Of a stretch of 34,147 bases of DNA, positions 1-7,938 are shown in pieces (position 1 is the first letter of the stretch; each line of letters opens with the position of its first letter). The position numbers were made by a program, and so were the translations under genes. The notes beneath the pieces are model-generated. The model was not told the origin of the DNA. It worked only from the letters and a program-made list of their open reading frames with translations, and did no database searches. The stretch is from an uncultured Faecalibacterium sp. (GTDB lineage: Bacteria > Bacillota > Clostridia > Oscillospirales > Ruminococcaceae). The stretch covers positions 1 through 34,147 of the forward strand of contig CALESJ010000055.1 of assembly GCA_937907025.1 (NCBI GenBank), given 5' to 3'.

Positions 1-335
1 ACACAGGGGAGGCTCCCGGGGTAGAGAGCGGCTCCCCTGTGTAAGGGGAGCTGGCGCCGGTAGGCGACTGAGGGGTTGGTAACTTACTTGGTACTACCCG
101 TGAACGGGAAATAGGGCAGGGTTTACAACCCCACCGCCGCTGCGCGGCACCTCCCCTTGCACAGGGGAGGCTCCCGGGGTAGAGATCGGCTCCCCTGTGT
201 AAGGGGAGCTGGCGCCGGTAGGCGACTGAGGGGTTGGCAACTTACCGGTACTACCCGTGAACGGGAAATAGAGCAGGGTTTACAACCCCACCGCCGCTGC
301 GCGGCACCTCCCCTTGCACAGGGGAGGCTTGAGAG
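1..335. repeat. Tandem GC-rich intergenic repeat, two full units plus a partial third
   Basis: The motif acaggggagg recurs at 3, 161 and 318, so the unit is 158 then 157 bp and the two copies are nearly identical (the main difference is one base plus a few substitutions near 80-100 versus 238-258). Each unit holds two short hairpins with CTCCCC/GGGGAG arms (for example 152-170 and 191-209). No convincing gene lies in 1-439: the reading frames here are repeat translations. I recall similar GC-rich dispersed repeats from Ruminococcaceae genomes, but this is memory and not shown here. Confidence 0.85.
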
Positions 336-363
336 GAGGGGGAGGCCTGCAAGCAAACAACAC

Positions 364-402
364 AAAACCCGGGACCTTCTGTACAGGGAAGGTCCCGGGT
401 TT
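364..402 (-). terminator. Rho-independent terminator of the dehydratase/activase operon
   Basis: A 15-bp stem (365-379 with 388-402, arms AAACCCGGGACCTTC) with an 8-nt loop lies about 40 bp beyond the stop codon at 440. On the minus strand it is followed by a T-rich run (ttttgtgttgttt). Confidence 0.85.
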
Positions 403-439
403 CTTATTTGTCATCAAGAAAATCAGGCGGGCAAGATGC

Positions 440-1771
440 TCACACCCCGGCAGGGACTGCCGTTTCAATGGACGGCGCACCGCCGGCCAGGTCCTCCGCC
501 GTGACGGGGGCGGGGGCCGGATTGGGGTTCTTCAGCCGTTCCCGGGCCACCGCCAGCATCAGCTTGATGCGGTTTTCCTGGTTGACGCGGGTGGCGCTGG
601 GGTCATAGTCCACGGGGGTGATGTTGGCGTCCGGGTGCAGGGCGCGGATCTTGTTGATCATGCCCTTGCCCACAATATGGTTGGGCAGGCAGCCGAAAGG
701 CTGGGCGCAGACGATGTTGGCGTAACCGCCCTCCACCAGTTCCAGCATTTCGGCGGTGAGCAGCCAGCCTTCGCCCATCTTGGCACCCAGAGAGATGATG
801 CCCTTGGGCTTTTCCATCAGTTCCCGGAAAGAACCCGGCGCATAGAAGCCTTCCTTGCGCATGGCGTCGTTGCAGGCGTTGCCGATGCCGTCCAGCCAGT
901 TCAGCAGGGCGGTGGCGCCGCCGGCTTTCAGCAGGCTGCCGCCGTACAGCTTCACGTCCAGCTCGGTGTTGGCGATGCAGTACTCCACAAAGCCCATCAG
1001 GCCGGGCAGGTTGACCTCGCAGTCCTGGCTTTCCAGGAACTTTTCCAGGTCGTTATTGCCCAGGGGCGAATATTTGACGTAGATCTCGCCGACCACGCCC
1101 ACCTTGACCTTGGGCACCCGGGTCACCGGAATGGACGCAAAGTCCGCCGCGATCACCGGGAACTGCTTCTTCATGTCGTGGGCGCTGAAATTGCGGCTCT
1201 CGTGCATCCAGCCCTGGATGGTGGCGATCCACCGCTCGGTGGCGGCGTCGGCGTCGCCGGGATGGTTTTCATAAGGCTTGACCTGGCTGCGCAGGGCGCA
1301 CAGCATGTCACCGTAGAAGATGCAGGCAATGACCTTGCGCAGCAGCGGCAGGGTCAGGGGAAGGCCGCTGTCCTTCTCCAGACCGGAAAAGTTCAGGGAG
1401 GCCACCGGAATGTCGCCATAGCCGGACTTGACCAGGGCCTTGCGCAGCAATTTGATGTAGTTGGAAGCACGGCAGCCGCCGCCGGTCTGGGTGATGAGCA
1501 GGGCGGTGTGCTTCAGGTCATACTTGCCGCTGTTCAGGGCATCGATGAACTGACCGATGACCAGCAGGGCCGGATAACAGGTATCGTTGTGGACGTATTT
1601 CAGACCCAGCTGGGCCACTTCGCTGCCGCAGTTGCCCAGCACCTCCACGTTGTAGCCCTCACATTCCAGCGCGGCCGCCATCAGCCGGAACTGGGGCACG
1701 GCCATGTTGGGAATGAGGATCTTGTGGGTGTGGATCATGTCCTTGGTGAAATTGGGGGTCTTGTACTCCAT
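440..1771 (-). CDS. 2-hydroxyacyl-CoA dehydratase D-component-like protein (partner of the activase)
   Basis: This 443-aa protein resembles the D-component/HgdB-like part that in many Clostridia is the C-terminal third of a ~1400-residue activase-dehydratase protein. Visible conserved points are a glycine/cysteine segment TQTGGGCRASNY and HNDTCYPALL, whose cysteines are candidate [4Fe-4S] ligands, and a later ANIVCAQPFGCLPNHI segment. The ATG at 1771 is chosen because AAGGAG lies 8 nt upstream and it follows the stop of the upstream gene (1776) by only 4 nt; an upstream in-frame ATG at 1819 would overlap that gene and lacks support. The known family uses an ATP-driven electron transfer to make a ketyl radical, but these fused relatives have no proven substrate. 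The two genes are clearly co-transcribed and end at the strong terminator at 364-402. Confidence 0.8.
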   Translation of the reverse strand: MEYKTPNFTKDMIHTHKILIPNMAVPQFRLMAAALECEGYNVEVLGNCGSEVAQLGLKYVHNDTCYPALLVIGQFIDALNSGKYDLKHTALLITQTGGGCRASNYIKLLRKALVKSGYGDIPVASLNFSGLEKDSGLPLTLPLLRKVIACIFYGDMLCALRSQVKPYENHPGDADAATERWIATIQGWMHESRNFSAHDMKKQFPVIAADFASIPVTRVPKVKVGVVGEIYVKYSPLGNNDLEKFLESQDCEVNLPGLMGFVEYCIANTELDVKLYGGSLLKAGGATALLNWLDGIGNACNDAMRKEGFYAPGSFRELMEKPKGIISLGAKMGEGWLLTAEMLELVEGGYANIVCAQPFGCLPNHIVGKGMINKIRALHPDANITPVDYDPSATRVNQENRIKLMLAVARERLKNPNPAPAPVTAEDLAGGAPSIETAVPAGV

Positions 1772-1775
1772 ACGC

Positions 1776-4706
1776 TCAGCTCCTTGCTTTGTCTTCGGCG
1801 CGTTCATCCAAAGCGGCAAACAGGCTGCGCAGGCGGATGTTCACGGCGCCCAGGTTGGTGATCTCGTCGATCTTCAGCTGGGTGTACAGCTTGCCGCCCT
1901 CCTGCAGGATTTCGCGGGTTTCGTCGGTGGTGATGGCGTCCAGGCCGCAGCCGAAGCTCACCAGCTGCACCAGGTCCATATCGGGCTGGGTGGTGCAGTA
2001 TTTGGCGGCGGCGTACAGGCGGCTGTGGTAGGTCCACTGGTTCAGCACCGAGGTGGAGAATTTTTCCACCAGCTGGCTCACCGAGTCCTCGGTGACCACG
2101 GCGGCGCCCTGGCGGATGATCAGCTTGTCAATGCCGTGGTTGACCTCCGGGTCCACATGGTAGGGCCGGCCGGCCAGCACCACGATGCGCTTGTGCTGCT
2201 CCCGGGCTTTGGCGATGATCTCGGCGCCCTTGGCCCGGACCTGCACCATGTGGCGCTCATATTCCGCATAGGCGGCGTCGATGGCGGCGGCCACCTCCCG
2301 GTGGTTGAGCCCGGGGAAGTATTTGTCCAGAATGGCCGGGAACCGTTTGGTGAAGTCCTTGCGGCGGGCCAGGTTGACGTAATCGTAAATGAAGGTGGTG
2401 CCTTCCAGCTCGGGGCAGTTGCCCTCCAGCACTTCGGGATAGTAGGCCACCACCGGGCAGTTGTAGTGGTTGTCGCCCAGGTGTTCGTCCACATTGTAGC
2501 TCATGCAGGGGTAGAAGATGGCATCCACGCCCATCTTGACCAGCTCCGCAATGTGGCCGTGGGACAGCTTGGCCGGGAAGCAGGCGGTATCACTGGGGAT
2601 GGTGGCCTGGCCTTCCTGGTACAGCGCCCGGCTGGACACCGGACTGGTCTTGACTGCAAAGCCCAGCTTGGTAAACAGGGTATGCCAGAAGGGCAGCAGT
2701 TCATACATGTTCAGGCACAGGGGCAGGCCGATGGTGCCGCGGGGCTGTGCGGGCTGGATCTTCTGGTAATCCAGCAGCAGCTGCAGCTTGTAGGCGTACA
2801 GGTTCAGCTCGTCATCGGCCGCCTTGCCGGTCACCGGCTTGTCGCACCGGTTGCCGGAGATGAACCGCTGGCCGTCCGCGAAGATGTTCACGGTGAGCTG
2901 GCAGTGGTTGCCGCAGCCGTTGCAGGTGACGTTCTGCACCTTCTGGGAGAAGTTCTCCAGCTCCTCCTGGGTGAGGACGGTGCTGTGGGAATCGGCGGTG
3001 CTGTGGGCCTTGCCGTGGAGCGCGGCGCCGAAAGCACCCATCAGACCGGCAATGTCCGGGCGGATGACCTCCACGCCCATCTCCTTCTCAAAGGCGCGCA
3101 GCACGGCTTCATTGTAGAAGGTGCCGCCCTGGACCACGATGTTGCGGCCCAGTTCTTCGGGGCTGGAGGCACGGATGACCTTATACAGGGCGTTCTTGAC
3201 CACCGAGATGGACAGGCCCGCGCTGATGTTCTCAATGGAGGCGCCGTCCTTCTGGGCCTGCTTGACGCTGGAGTTCATGAAGACGGTGCAGCGGCTGCCC
3301 AGGTCCACCGGGCGGTCGGCAAACAGGCCCAGCGCCGCAAACTCCTTCACGTCATAGCCCAGGGCCTGGGCAAAGGTCTGCAGAAAGCTGCCGCAGCCGG
3401 AGGAGCAGGCTTCGTTCAGGAAGATGTTGCTGATGGCGCCGTCCTCGATCTTGAAGCACTTCATGTCCTGGCCGCCGATGTCGATGATGAAATCCACGTT
3501 GGGCATGAAATGCTTGGCGGCGGTGAAATGGGCCACCGTTTCCACCAGACCGCGGTCACAGTGGAAGGCGTTCTTGATCAGGTCCTCGCCGTAGCCGGTG
3601 GTGGTCACGCTGGCAATCTGCAGGCCCGGATGATCGTGGTACAGTTTGAGCAGGGTTTCCCGCACCAGGGGGATGGGGTTGCCCAGGTTGGGGCGGTAGC
3701 TGGTGAACAGGATGTTGCTGTTTTCGTCAATGACCACCAGCTTGATGGTGGTGGAGCCGGAGTCAATGCCGATATGCACCGGGCCGCAGTCGGCCCCGAA
3801 AGGCACGCAGGGGACGCAGGCCCGCATGTGGCGGGCGTGGAAGTCCTCATACTCCTGCTTGTTGGCAAACAGGGGCGGCAGGCTCACATAGGTGGCGGTG
3901 GCGCTGTAATTGGCCAGCCGCTTGACCACCTCGCTCAGGTCGGACTCCCGGTCGGCGTAGAAGGCCGCGCCCAGCGCCACATACAGCAGGCTGTTTTCCG
4001 GGCAGGTGCCGGTGAGGCCCAGGGTTTTGTCAAAGCTCTTGCGCAGCACGCTGGAGAAGGTGAGGGGGCCGCCCAGATACAGCACGTTGCCCCTGATGGG
4101 ACGGCCCTGGGCCAGGCCGGCGATGGTCTGGTTGACCACGGCCTGGTAGATGGAAGCTGCAATGTCCCCGGCCAGGGCGCCCTGGTTGATCAGGGGCTGG
4201 ATGTCGCTCTTGGCAAAGACGCCGCAGCGGGACGCGATGGTGTAGGTCCGGGTGGACTGCTGGGCTGCCTTGTCCATCTCATCGGCGCGCATCTTCAGCA
4301 AGGTGGCCATCTGGTCGATGAAAGCACCCGTGCCGCCGGCACAGGAACCGTTCATGCGGACCTCGGTGCCGTTGGTGAGGAACAGGATCTTGGCGTCCTC
4401 ACCGCCCAGCTCGATGATGCAGTCGGTGCCGGGGGCCAGCCGGTTGGCTGCCACGCGGGTGGCAAAGACCTCCTGCACAAAGGGGACCCCGCAGCTGTCT
4501 GCCAGGCCCATGCCCGCCGAACCGGAAATGGCCAGCATGGCGCGGCCGCCGGGCACATAGTCCTTGGCGACGCGGCGCAGCAGCTCCTGGCCTTTTTCCA
4601 GAATATGGCTGTAATGGCGTTCGTATGTAGAATAAATGATCTTGTCCTGCTCATCGAGCACGACGCATTTGATGGTGGTGGAACCAATGTCGAGACCGAC
4701 TCTCAT
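1776..4706 (-). CDS. Acyl-CoA dehydratase activase with two BadF/BcrA-type ATPase domains and a DUF2229 region
   Basis: The 976-aa product has two tandem ASKHA ATPase domains of the BadF/BadG/BcrA/BcrD family. The first starts with GLDIGSTTIK (residues 4-13) and carries NGSCAGGTGAF (C122) and SRCGVFAKS (C161). The second starts with GIDSGSTTIK (about 313-322) and carries NEACSSGCGSF (C434) and SRCTVFMNS (C473). In HgdC the matching two cysteines of each monomer bind one [4Fe-4S] at the dimer interface, so here both halves could form an internal pseudo-dimer (inference). A cysteine cluster CNGCGNHC near 595-602 precedes a DUF2229-like region (about 650-960). The likely role is ATP-driven reduction of the partner encoded downstream (440-1771); the substrate is unknown. 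A SigA-type promoter lies upstream at 4781-4809. Confidence 0.85.
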   Translation of the reverse strand: MRVGLDIGSTTIKCVVLDEQDKIIYSTYERHYSHILEKGQELLRRVAKDYVPGGRAMLAISGSAGMGLADSCGVPFVQEVFATRVAANRLAPGTDCIIELGGEDAKILFLTNGTEVRMNGSCAGGTGAFIDQMATLLKMRADEMDKAAQQSTRTYTIASRCGVFAKSDIQPLINQGALAGDIAASIYQAVVNQTIAGLAQGRPIRGNVLYLGGPLTFSSVLRKSFDKTLGLTGTCPENSLLYVALGAAFYADRESDLSEVVKRLANYSATATYVSLPPLFANKQEYEDFHARHMRACVPCVPFGADCGPVHIGIDSGSTTIKLVVIDENSNILFTSYRPNLGNPIPLVRETLLKLYHDHPGLQIASVTTTGYGEDLIKNAFHCDRGLVETVAHFTAAKHFMPNVDFIIDIGGQDMKCFKIEDGAISNIFLNEACSSGCGSFLQTFAQALGYDVKEFAALGLFADRPVDLGSRCTVFMNSSVKQAQKDGASIENISAGLSISVVKNALYKVIRASSPEELGRNIVVQGGTFYNEAVLRAFEKEMGVEVIRPDIAGLMGAFGAALHGKAHSTADSHSTVLTQEELENFSQKVQNVTCNGCGNHCQLTVNIFADGQRFISGNRCDKPVTGKAADDELNLYAYKLQLLLDYQKIQPAQPRGTIGLPLCLNMYELLPFWHTLFTKLGFAVKTSPVSSRALYQEGQATIPSDTACFPAKLSHGHIAELVKMGVDAIFYPCMSYNVDEHLGDNHYNCPVVAYYPEVLEGNCPELEGTTFIYDYVNLARRKDFTKRFPAILDKYFPGLNHREVAAAIDAAYAEYERHMVQVRAKGAEIIAKAREQHKRIVVLAGRPYHVDPEVNHGIDKLIIRQGAAVVTEDSVSQLVEKFSTSVLNQWTYHSRLYAAAKYCTTQPDMDLVQLVSFGCGLDAITTDETREILQEGGKLYTQLKIDEITNLGAVNIRLRSLFAALDERAEDKARS

Positions 4707-4780
4707 GAATTGACCTCCCGCCTTTGGGGTATGTGAAACACCGCGAAAAAACGCGGACGAAAATAAGGGTAAATCAGTTT

Positions 4781-4809
4781 ATTGTATCGCAAGACGGCGG
4801 ATTTTGCAA
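4781..4809 (-). promoter_or_regulatory. SigA-type promoter of the activase operon
   Basis: Minus strand: -35 TTGCAA (4804-4809), a 17-bp spacer, and -10 TACAAT (4781-4786), about 75 bp upstream of the start at 4706. Confidence 0.65.
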
Positions 4810-4879
4810 GAGGGATTCGCCGTATGCCCTACAAACCCACTATCTAGTATAGCGGGTCTTTTTGAACAGAATTTGAACG

Positions 4880-4918
4880 AAAAAAGGCGTATTTTGCCCT
4901 CTTGCGGCAAAATACGCC
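4880..4918 (-). terminator. Terminator of the ybaK-rsuA operon
   Basis: A perfect 13-bp stem (4886-4898 with 4906-4918, arm GGCGTATTTTGCC) with a 7-nt loop, followed on the minus strand by six T residues. It lies just after the stop of the pseudouridine synthase gene at 4930. Confidence 0.9.
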
Positions 4919-4929
4919 AAATGGCCTGC

Positions 4930-5652
4930 TCAGCGCCGGGATGCGGCGCGCAGGGCCTCCACTTCTTCGCTCGTCAAGGGCCGCCAGGCTCCCGGTTCCA
5001 GACCTTCGTCCAGCGCCACCGGGCCGATGGCCGTGCGGTGCAGCCCGTTCACCCCGGCGCCGTACACCCCGAACATCCGCTTGATCTGGTGGTACACCCC
5101 CTGGTGCAGGGTGACCTTCACCACGCAGGGGTCGGCGCCGTAGGGCTCCACCTCCGCCGGGTCCATGGTCTGGCCGTCCGCCAGCGTCACCCCGGCGGCA
5201 AAGCCCGCCTGCATCGCGGGGGTCAACGGCGTGTCCAGGGTGACGATGTACTCCTTGGACACATGCCGCCCCGGGGCCAGAATGTCATGGGCAAAGCCGC
5301 CGTCGTCGGTGAGCAGCACAAACCCGGTGCTGGTCTTGTCCAGCCGCCCGGCGGGGAACAGCTGCCGCCGGGGAAAATCCGCCGCTACCAGGTCGGCCAC
5401 GGTGGTGTCGCGCTGGTCCCGGCTGGCGCTGACCACGCCCTCCGGCTTGTTCAGCATCAGGTACACATATTTCTCATACCGGCCGCCCAGGGGCGCGCCG
5501 TTCACCGCTACCCGGGCGGTGTGCTCGTCGATCTGGGTGTCTGCCTTGCGGCACAGAACCCCCTCCACCGTCACCGCACCGGAAGCAATGCGCTTGCGGC
5601 TCTCGCTGCGGGGAATGCCCAGCCGCTCGGCCAGGTATTTGTCCAGCCGCAT
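4930..5652 (-). CDS. rsuA: Pseudouridine synthase of the RsuA family (16S rRNA or tRNA/rRNA target)
   Basis: The 240-aa protein has an N-terminal S4 RNA-binding domain (about residues 1-50, starting MRLDKYLAERLG) and a pseudouridine synthase domain with the catalytic-loop motif GRLDKTSTG (D105), a variant of the usual GRLDxxTxGL. The later motifs KEYIVTLD and HQIKRMF also fit the family. Length matches small-subunit RsuA enzymes (about 230-240 aa), which isomerise a specific uridine in 16S rRNA; the exact target cannot be read from sequence. Its ATG overlaps the upstream stop by one base (TGATG at 5650-5654), so it is translationally coupled to the deacylase gene. Confidence 0.9.
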   Translation of the reverse strand: MRLDKYLAERLGIPRSESRKRIASGAVTVEGVLCRKADTQIDEHTARVAVNGAPLGGRYEKYVYLMLNKPEGVVSASRDQRDTTVADLVAADFPRRQLFPAGRLDKTSTGFVLLTDDGGFAHDILAPGRHVSKEYIVTLDTPLTPAMQAGFAAGVTLADGQTMDPAEVEPYGADPCVVKVTLHQGVYHQIKRMFGVYGAGVNGLHRTAIGPVALDEGLEPGAWRPLTSEEVEALRAASRR

Positions 5653-6146
5653 CAGCTGTGGGCCTCCGCCGTGATGGCAGCCGTCTTGCCCCGGGTGACC
5701 TTGACCAGGTCGGCGGGGGCGGCTTCGATCTGGGTGCCGATGCGCCCTGCCGACACCATGATGGTATCCTGGGCCAGGCAGCTCTCGTCAAAGACGGTGG
5801 CAAACTGCTTCTTCATGCCCACCGGGCTGCAGCCGCCCCGCACATAGCCGGTGGTCTTGAGCAGGTCGGCCACATGCAGCATGGACACGCTCTTGACCCC
5901 GGCGGCCTTGGCGGCCTTCTTCAGGTCCAGCTCGGCCAGCACCGGAATGACAAAGACATAAAAGTTCCGGTCCGCCCCCTGGGTGACCAGGGTCTTGAAC
6001 ACCTTGGCCGGGTCCTGCCCGGTGAGGGCGGCCACGGTGGCACCGTCCACGGCGGCGCCCTCCTCGTGGGGATATTCGTGGGCGGTATAGGTGATCTTGG
6101 CACGCTCCAGCATGCGCATGGCGTTGGTCTTGGCTTCCTTGGACAT
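5652..6146 (-). CDS. ybaK: YbaK/EbsC-type aminoacyl-tRNA deacylase (Cys-tRNA(Pro) deacylase)
   Basis: The 164-aa product is a full-length YbaK/ProX-like domain: HEYPHEEGAAVDG near the N-terminus, the KVFKTLV segment with the conserved lysine, the FVIPVLAELDLKK stretch, and the GYVRGGCSPVGMKK signature. Family members hydrolyse Cys mischarged on tRNA(Pro). I use ATG 6146 (MSKEAK) because GAGGGG lies 9 nt upstream; the frame stays open to 6182 without a better start. It is the first gene of a two-gene operon with the pseudouridine synthase, expressed from a strong promoter at 6228-6256. Confidence 0.9.
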   Translation of the reverse strand: MSKEAKTNAMRMLERAKITYTAHEYPHEEGAAVDGATVAALTGQDPAKVFKTLVTQGADRNFYVFVIPVLAELDLKKAAKAAGVKSVSMLHVADLLKTTGYVRGGCSPVGMKKQFATVFDESCLAQDTIMVSAGRIGTQIEAAPADLVKVTRGKTAAITAEAHS

Positions 6147-6227
6147 GGTGAGAAACCCCTCTCTTGCAAGCAGATTCGGCATAAATCCCGGCCGCGGCCG
6201 GGCGTATCAGTTCGGTTTTGCATCCAA

Positions 6228-6256
6228 ATTATAGCGTTCTTGCAAATGCTTGTAAA
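6228..6256 (-). promoter_or_regulatory. SigA-type promoter of the ybaK-rsuA operon
   Basis: Minus strand: -35 TTTACA (6251-6256), 17-bp spacer, -10 TATAAT (6228-6233). It is back-to-back with the DAHP synthase promoter, whose -35 begins at 6263. Confidence 0.75.
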
Positions 6257-6262
6257 GCACCC

Positions 6263-6291
6263 TTGACTTTAACACATTAAAGTGCTAAACT
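6263..6291 (+). promoter_or_regulatory. SigA-type promoter of the DAHP synthase gene
   Basis: -35 TTGACT (6263-6268), 17-bp spacer, -10 TAAACT (6286-6291). The spacer is almost wholly occupied by a palindrome (see 6266-6283). RBS AAGGAGAGGG follows at 6329-6339. Confidence 0.7.
6266..6283. promoter_or_regulatory. Candidate operator palindrome inside the DAHP synthase promoter
   Basis: Perfect 7-bp inverted repeat ACTTTAA - CACA - TTAAAGT lying between -35 and -10. A repressor bound here would block RNA polymerase. The regulator is not known. Confidence 0.5.
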
Positions 6292-6345
6292 AAAGCTCGT
6301 CAAATCAAGGGACCACGGTCCGCACCGTAAAGGAGAGGGAAACAG

Positions 6346-7365
6346 ATGATTATTGTATTGAAACAGAACGCCCCCCGGGAGAAAGTACAGGAATTCTGCG
6401 GTGAACTGCGGGCCATGGGGTATGAGATCAACGATTCGGTGGGCAAGGACACTCACATCCTGGGCCTCATCGGGGACACCAAGGCCCTGAGCGAGAGCTG
6501 GGTGCTGGCCAACCCGGTGGTGGACACCTGCCGCCGGGTGTCCGAACCCTACAAGAAGGCCAACCGCAAATTCCACCCCGACGACACGGTGGTGGACGTG
6601 GGCGGCCACAAGATCGGCGGGGGCAACTTTGTGGTGATGGCCGGCCCCTGCAGCGTGGAAAGCAAGGAGCAGATCATCGGGGTGGCCCGGCGGGTGCAGG
6701 CTGCCGGGGCGTCCATCCTGCGGGGCGGCGCCTTCAAGCCCCGCACCAGCCCGTACAGCTTCCAGGGCCTGCGGGCCGAAGGGCTGGAACTGCTGCAGGA
6801 AGCCCGGGCCGTGACGGGCCAGCCCATCGTCACCGAGCTGATGAACAACGAGCACATCCCCCTGTTCGAGCAAGCCAAGGTGGATATGATCCAGATCGGC
6901 GCGCGGAACATGCAGAACTTCGAGCTGCTCAAGGCAGTGGGCCGCACGAATATCCCGGTGCTGCTCAAGCGGGGGCTTTCCTCCACGCTGGAAGAGCTGG
7001 TCATGAGCGCCGAGTACATCATGGCGGAGGGCAACCCCAACGTGGTACTGTGCGAGCGGGGCATCCGCACCTTTGAAACCAGCATGCGCAACACCCTGGA
7101 TATTTCGGCGGTGCCCATGCTGAAAAAGATGACCCACCTGCCGGTGGTCATCGACCCCAGCCACGCGGCGGGCATCGCCTTTATGGTGCCGTCTTTGGCG
7201 GCGGCCGCCGTGGCCGTGGGCGCCGACGGGCTGATGATCGAGGTGCACAACGACCCCGCCAAGGCCAAGAGCGACGGCGCCCAGAGCCTGACCCCCGACG
7301 CTTTTGACACCCTGATGCAGACCATTCGTCCGGAACTGAAATTTTTTGGCAAAACGCTGAACTGA
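6346..7365 (+). CDS. aroF: 3-deoxy-7-phosphoheptulonate (DAHP) synthase, type I-beta with N-terminal regulatory domain
   Basis: This 339-aa enzyme condenses phosphoenolpyruvate and erythrose-4-phosphate in the first step of the shikimate pathway. Residues 1-70 form the ferredoxin-like regulatory domain known from the Thermotoga-type enzyme, where it mediates tyrosine/phenylalanine feedback. The catalytic barrel follows with GPCSVES (100-106), GAFKPRTSPYSFQG (128-141), the QIGARNMQN segment, LLKRG and DPSHAAG. The ATG at 6346 has the RBS AAGGAGAGGG. It is monocistronic or leads into the gtrA-like gene through the hairpin at 7408-7440. Its promoter holds an 18-bp palindrome. Confidence 0.95.
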   Translation: MIIVLKQNAPREKVQEFCGELRAMGYEINDSVGKDTHILGLIGDTKALSESWVLANPVVDTCRRVSEPYKKANRKFHPDDTVVDVGGHKIGGGNFVVMAGPCSVESKEQIIGVARRVQAAGASILRGGAFKPRTSPYSFQGLRAEGLELLQEARAVTGQPIVTELMNNEHIPLFEQAKVDMIQIGARNMQNFELLKAVGRTNIPVLLKRGLSSTLEELVMSAEYIMAEGNPNVVLCERGIRTFETSMRNTLDISAVPMLKKMTHLPVVIDPSHAAGIAFMVPSLAAAAVAVGADGLMIEVHNDPAKAKSDGAQSLTPDAFDTLMQTIRPELKFFGKTLN

Positions 7366-7375
7366 CGGCGCGGTC

Positions 7376-7405
7376 TTGTATTTTTTAACAGAAGTACGTT
7401 ATACT
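7376..7405 (+). promoter_or_regulatory. Possible promoter of the gtrA-like gene
   Basis: -35-like TTGTAT (7376-7381), 18-bp spacer, -10 TATACT (7400-7405). A start here would place the hairpin at 7408-7440 at the very 5' end of the transcript. Confidence 0.4.
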
Positions 7406-7407
7406 AT

Positions 7408-7440
7408 AAGCGTGCTCCGAAACAGGTCGGGGCACGCTTC
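7408..7440 (+). terminator. Hairpin after DAHP synthase (terminator or 5' leader structure)
   Basis: A 13-bp stem with one G-U pair (7408-7420, AAGCGTGCTCCGA, with TCGGGGCACGCTT at 7427-7439) is followed by cttTGTTTCTG. The T-run is weak, so it may be the terminator of the upstream gene or a stabilising 5' hairpin of the next transcript. Confidence 0.5.
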
Positions 7441-7471
7441 TTTGTTTCTGTATTCTGGAAAGGTCGTGACT

Positions 7472-7888
7472 TTGCCCTTGACACAGGGAAAATCCGTGGC
7501 CGAGAACCGGCCTTTTGTGCGCTTTCTGGCGTCGTCGCTGTCCTCCAGCGTGGTGGACCTGGGGGCCTTCACGGTGCTGTGCGCCATGCTGCAAAACCGC
7601 ATGGGCGAAAGCGCCGCCATCCTGACCGCCACCATCGCGGCGCGGATTCTGTCCTCGCTGTGCAACTATCTGCTGAACTACTTCCTGGTGTTCCACAGCT
7701 GCACCGCCCATGGACGGTCGGCCACGCTGTACACCACCGTCACCATCCTCAAGACCCTGTGCAGCGGCATGCTGGTGGCAGGGCTGGCGGGCATGCTGCC
7801 CGCCACGCCGGAACTGTTCTTGAAGATTCCGGTGGACTGCACCCTGTTCTTTGTGAACTATCTGGCCCAGAAAAAGTTCGTGTATTGA
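7472..7888 (+). CDS. GtrA-family small membrane protein
   Basis: The family-like part starts at FVRFLASSLSSSVVDL and contains about four hydrophobic segments in 138 aa, with the conserved LLNYFLVF and a C-terminal VNYLAQKKFVY, typical of GtrA/DPMS-type flippase-like proteins linked to transfer of lipid-linked sugars across the membrane. The N-terminal extension read from the ATG at 7376 is not family-like. I prefer TTG at 7472, with GGAAAGG at 7457-7463 about 8 nt upstream; GTG at 7466 is an alternative but too near the RBS. No glycosyltransferase gene lies next to it, so its substrate is open. Confidence 0.75.
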   Translation: MPLTQGKSVAENRPFVRFLASSLSSSVVDLGAFTVLCAMLQNRMGESAAILTATIAARILSSLCNYLLNYFLVFHSCTAHGRSATLYTTVTILKTLCSGMLVAGLAGMLPATPELFLKIPVDCTLFFVNYLAQKKFVY

Positions 7889-7899
7889 ACGAAATCATG

Positions 7900-7938
7900 A
7901 AAAAAGCCCCTGACCGTGCCGGCCGGGGGCATTTTTTA
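7900..7938. terminator. Bidirectional terminator between the gtrA-like and NTPase-MobA genes
   Basis: A-run, GCCCC ... GGGGC stem (7906-7910 with 7926-7930), then TTTTTT (7932-7937). It serves two converging genes and slightly overlaps the 3' end of the minus-strand gene at 7936. Confidence 0.8.

Noticed and set aside
1..335. CRISPR array from the repeated units
   Set aside because: The unit is about 157 bp and continuous; there are no short repeats with unique spacers and no cas genes.
123..504. Short open frames in the left-end repeat
   Set aside because: They repeat with the 157/158-bp unit, have no start context and translate to low-complexity Arg/Gly/Pro stretches.
1704..4736. A 1010-codon open frame on the plus strand opposite the activase gene
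   Set aside because: It lies antisense to a clear 976-aa enzyme; its composition (Gly/Ala/His/Val-rich) is the usual mirror of GC-rich coding DNA and it matches no family.
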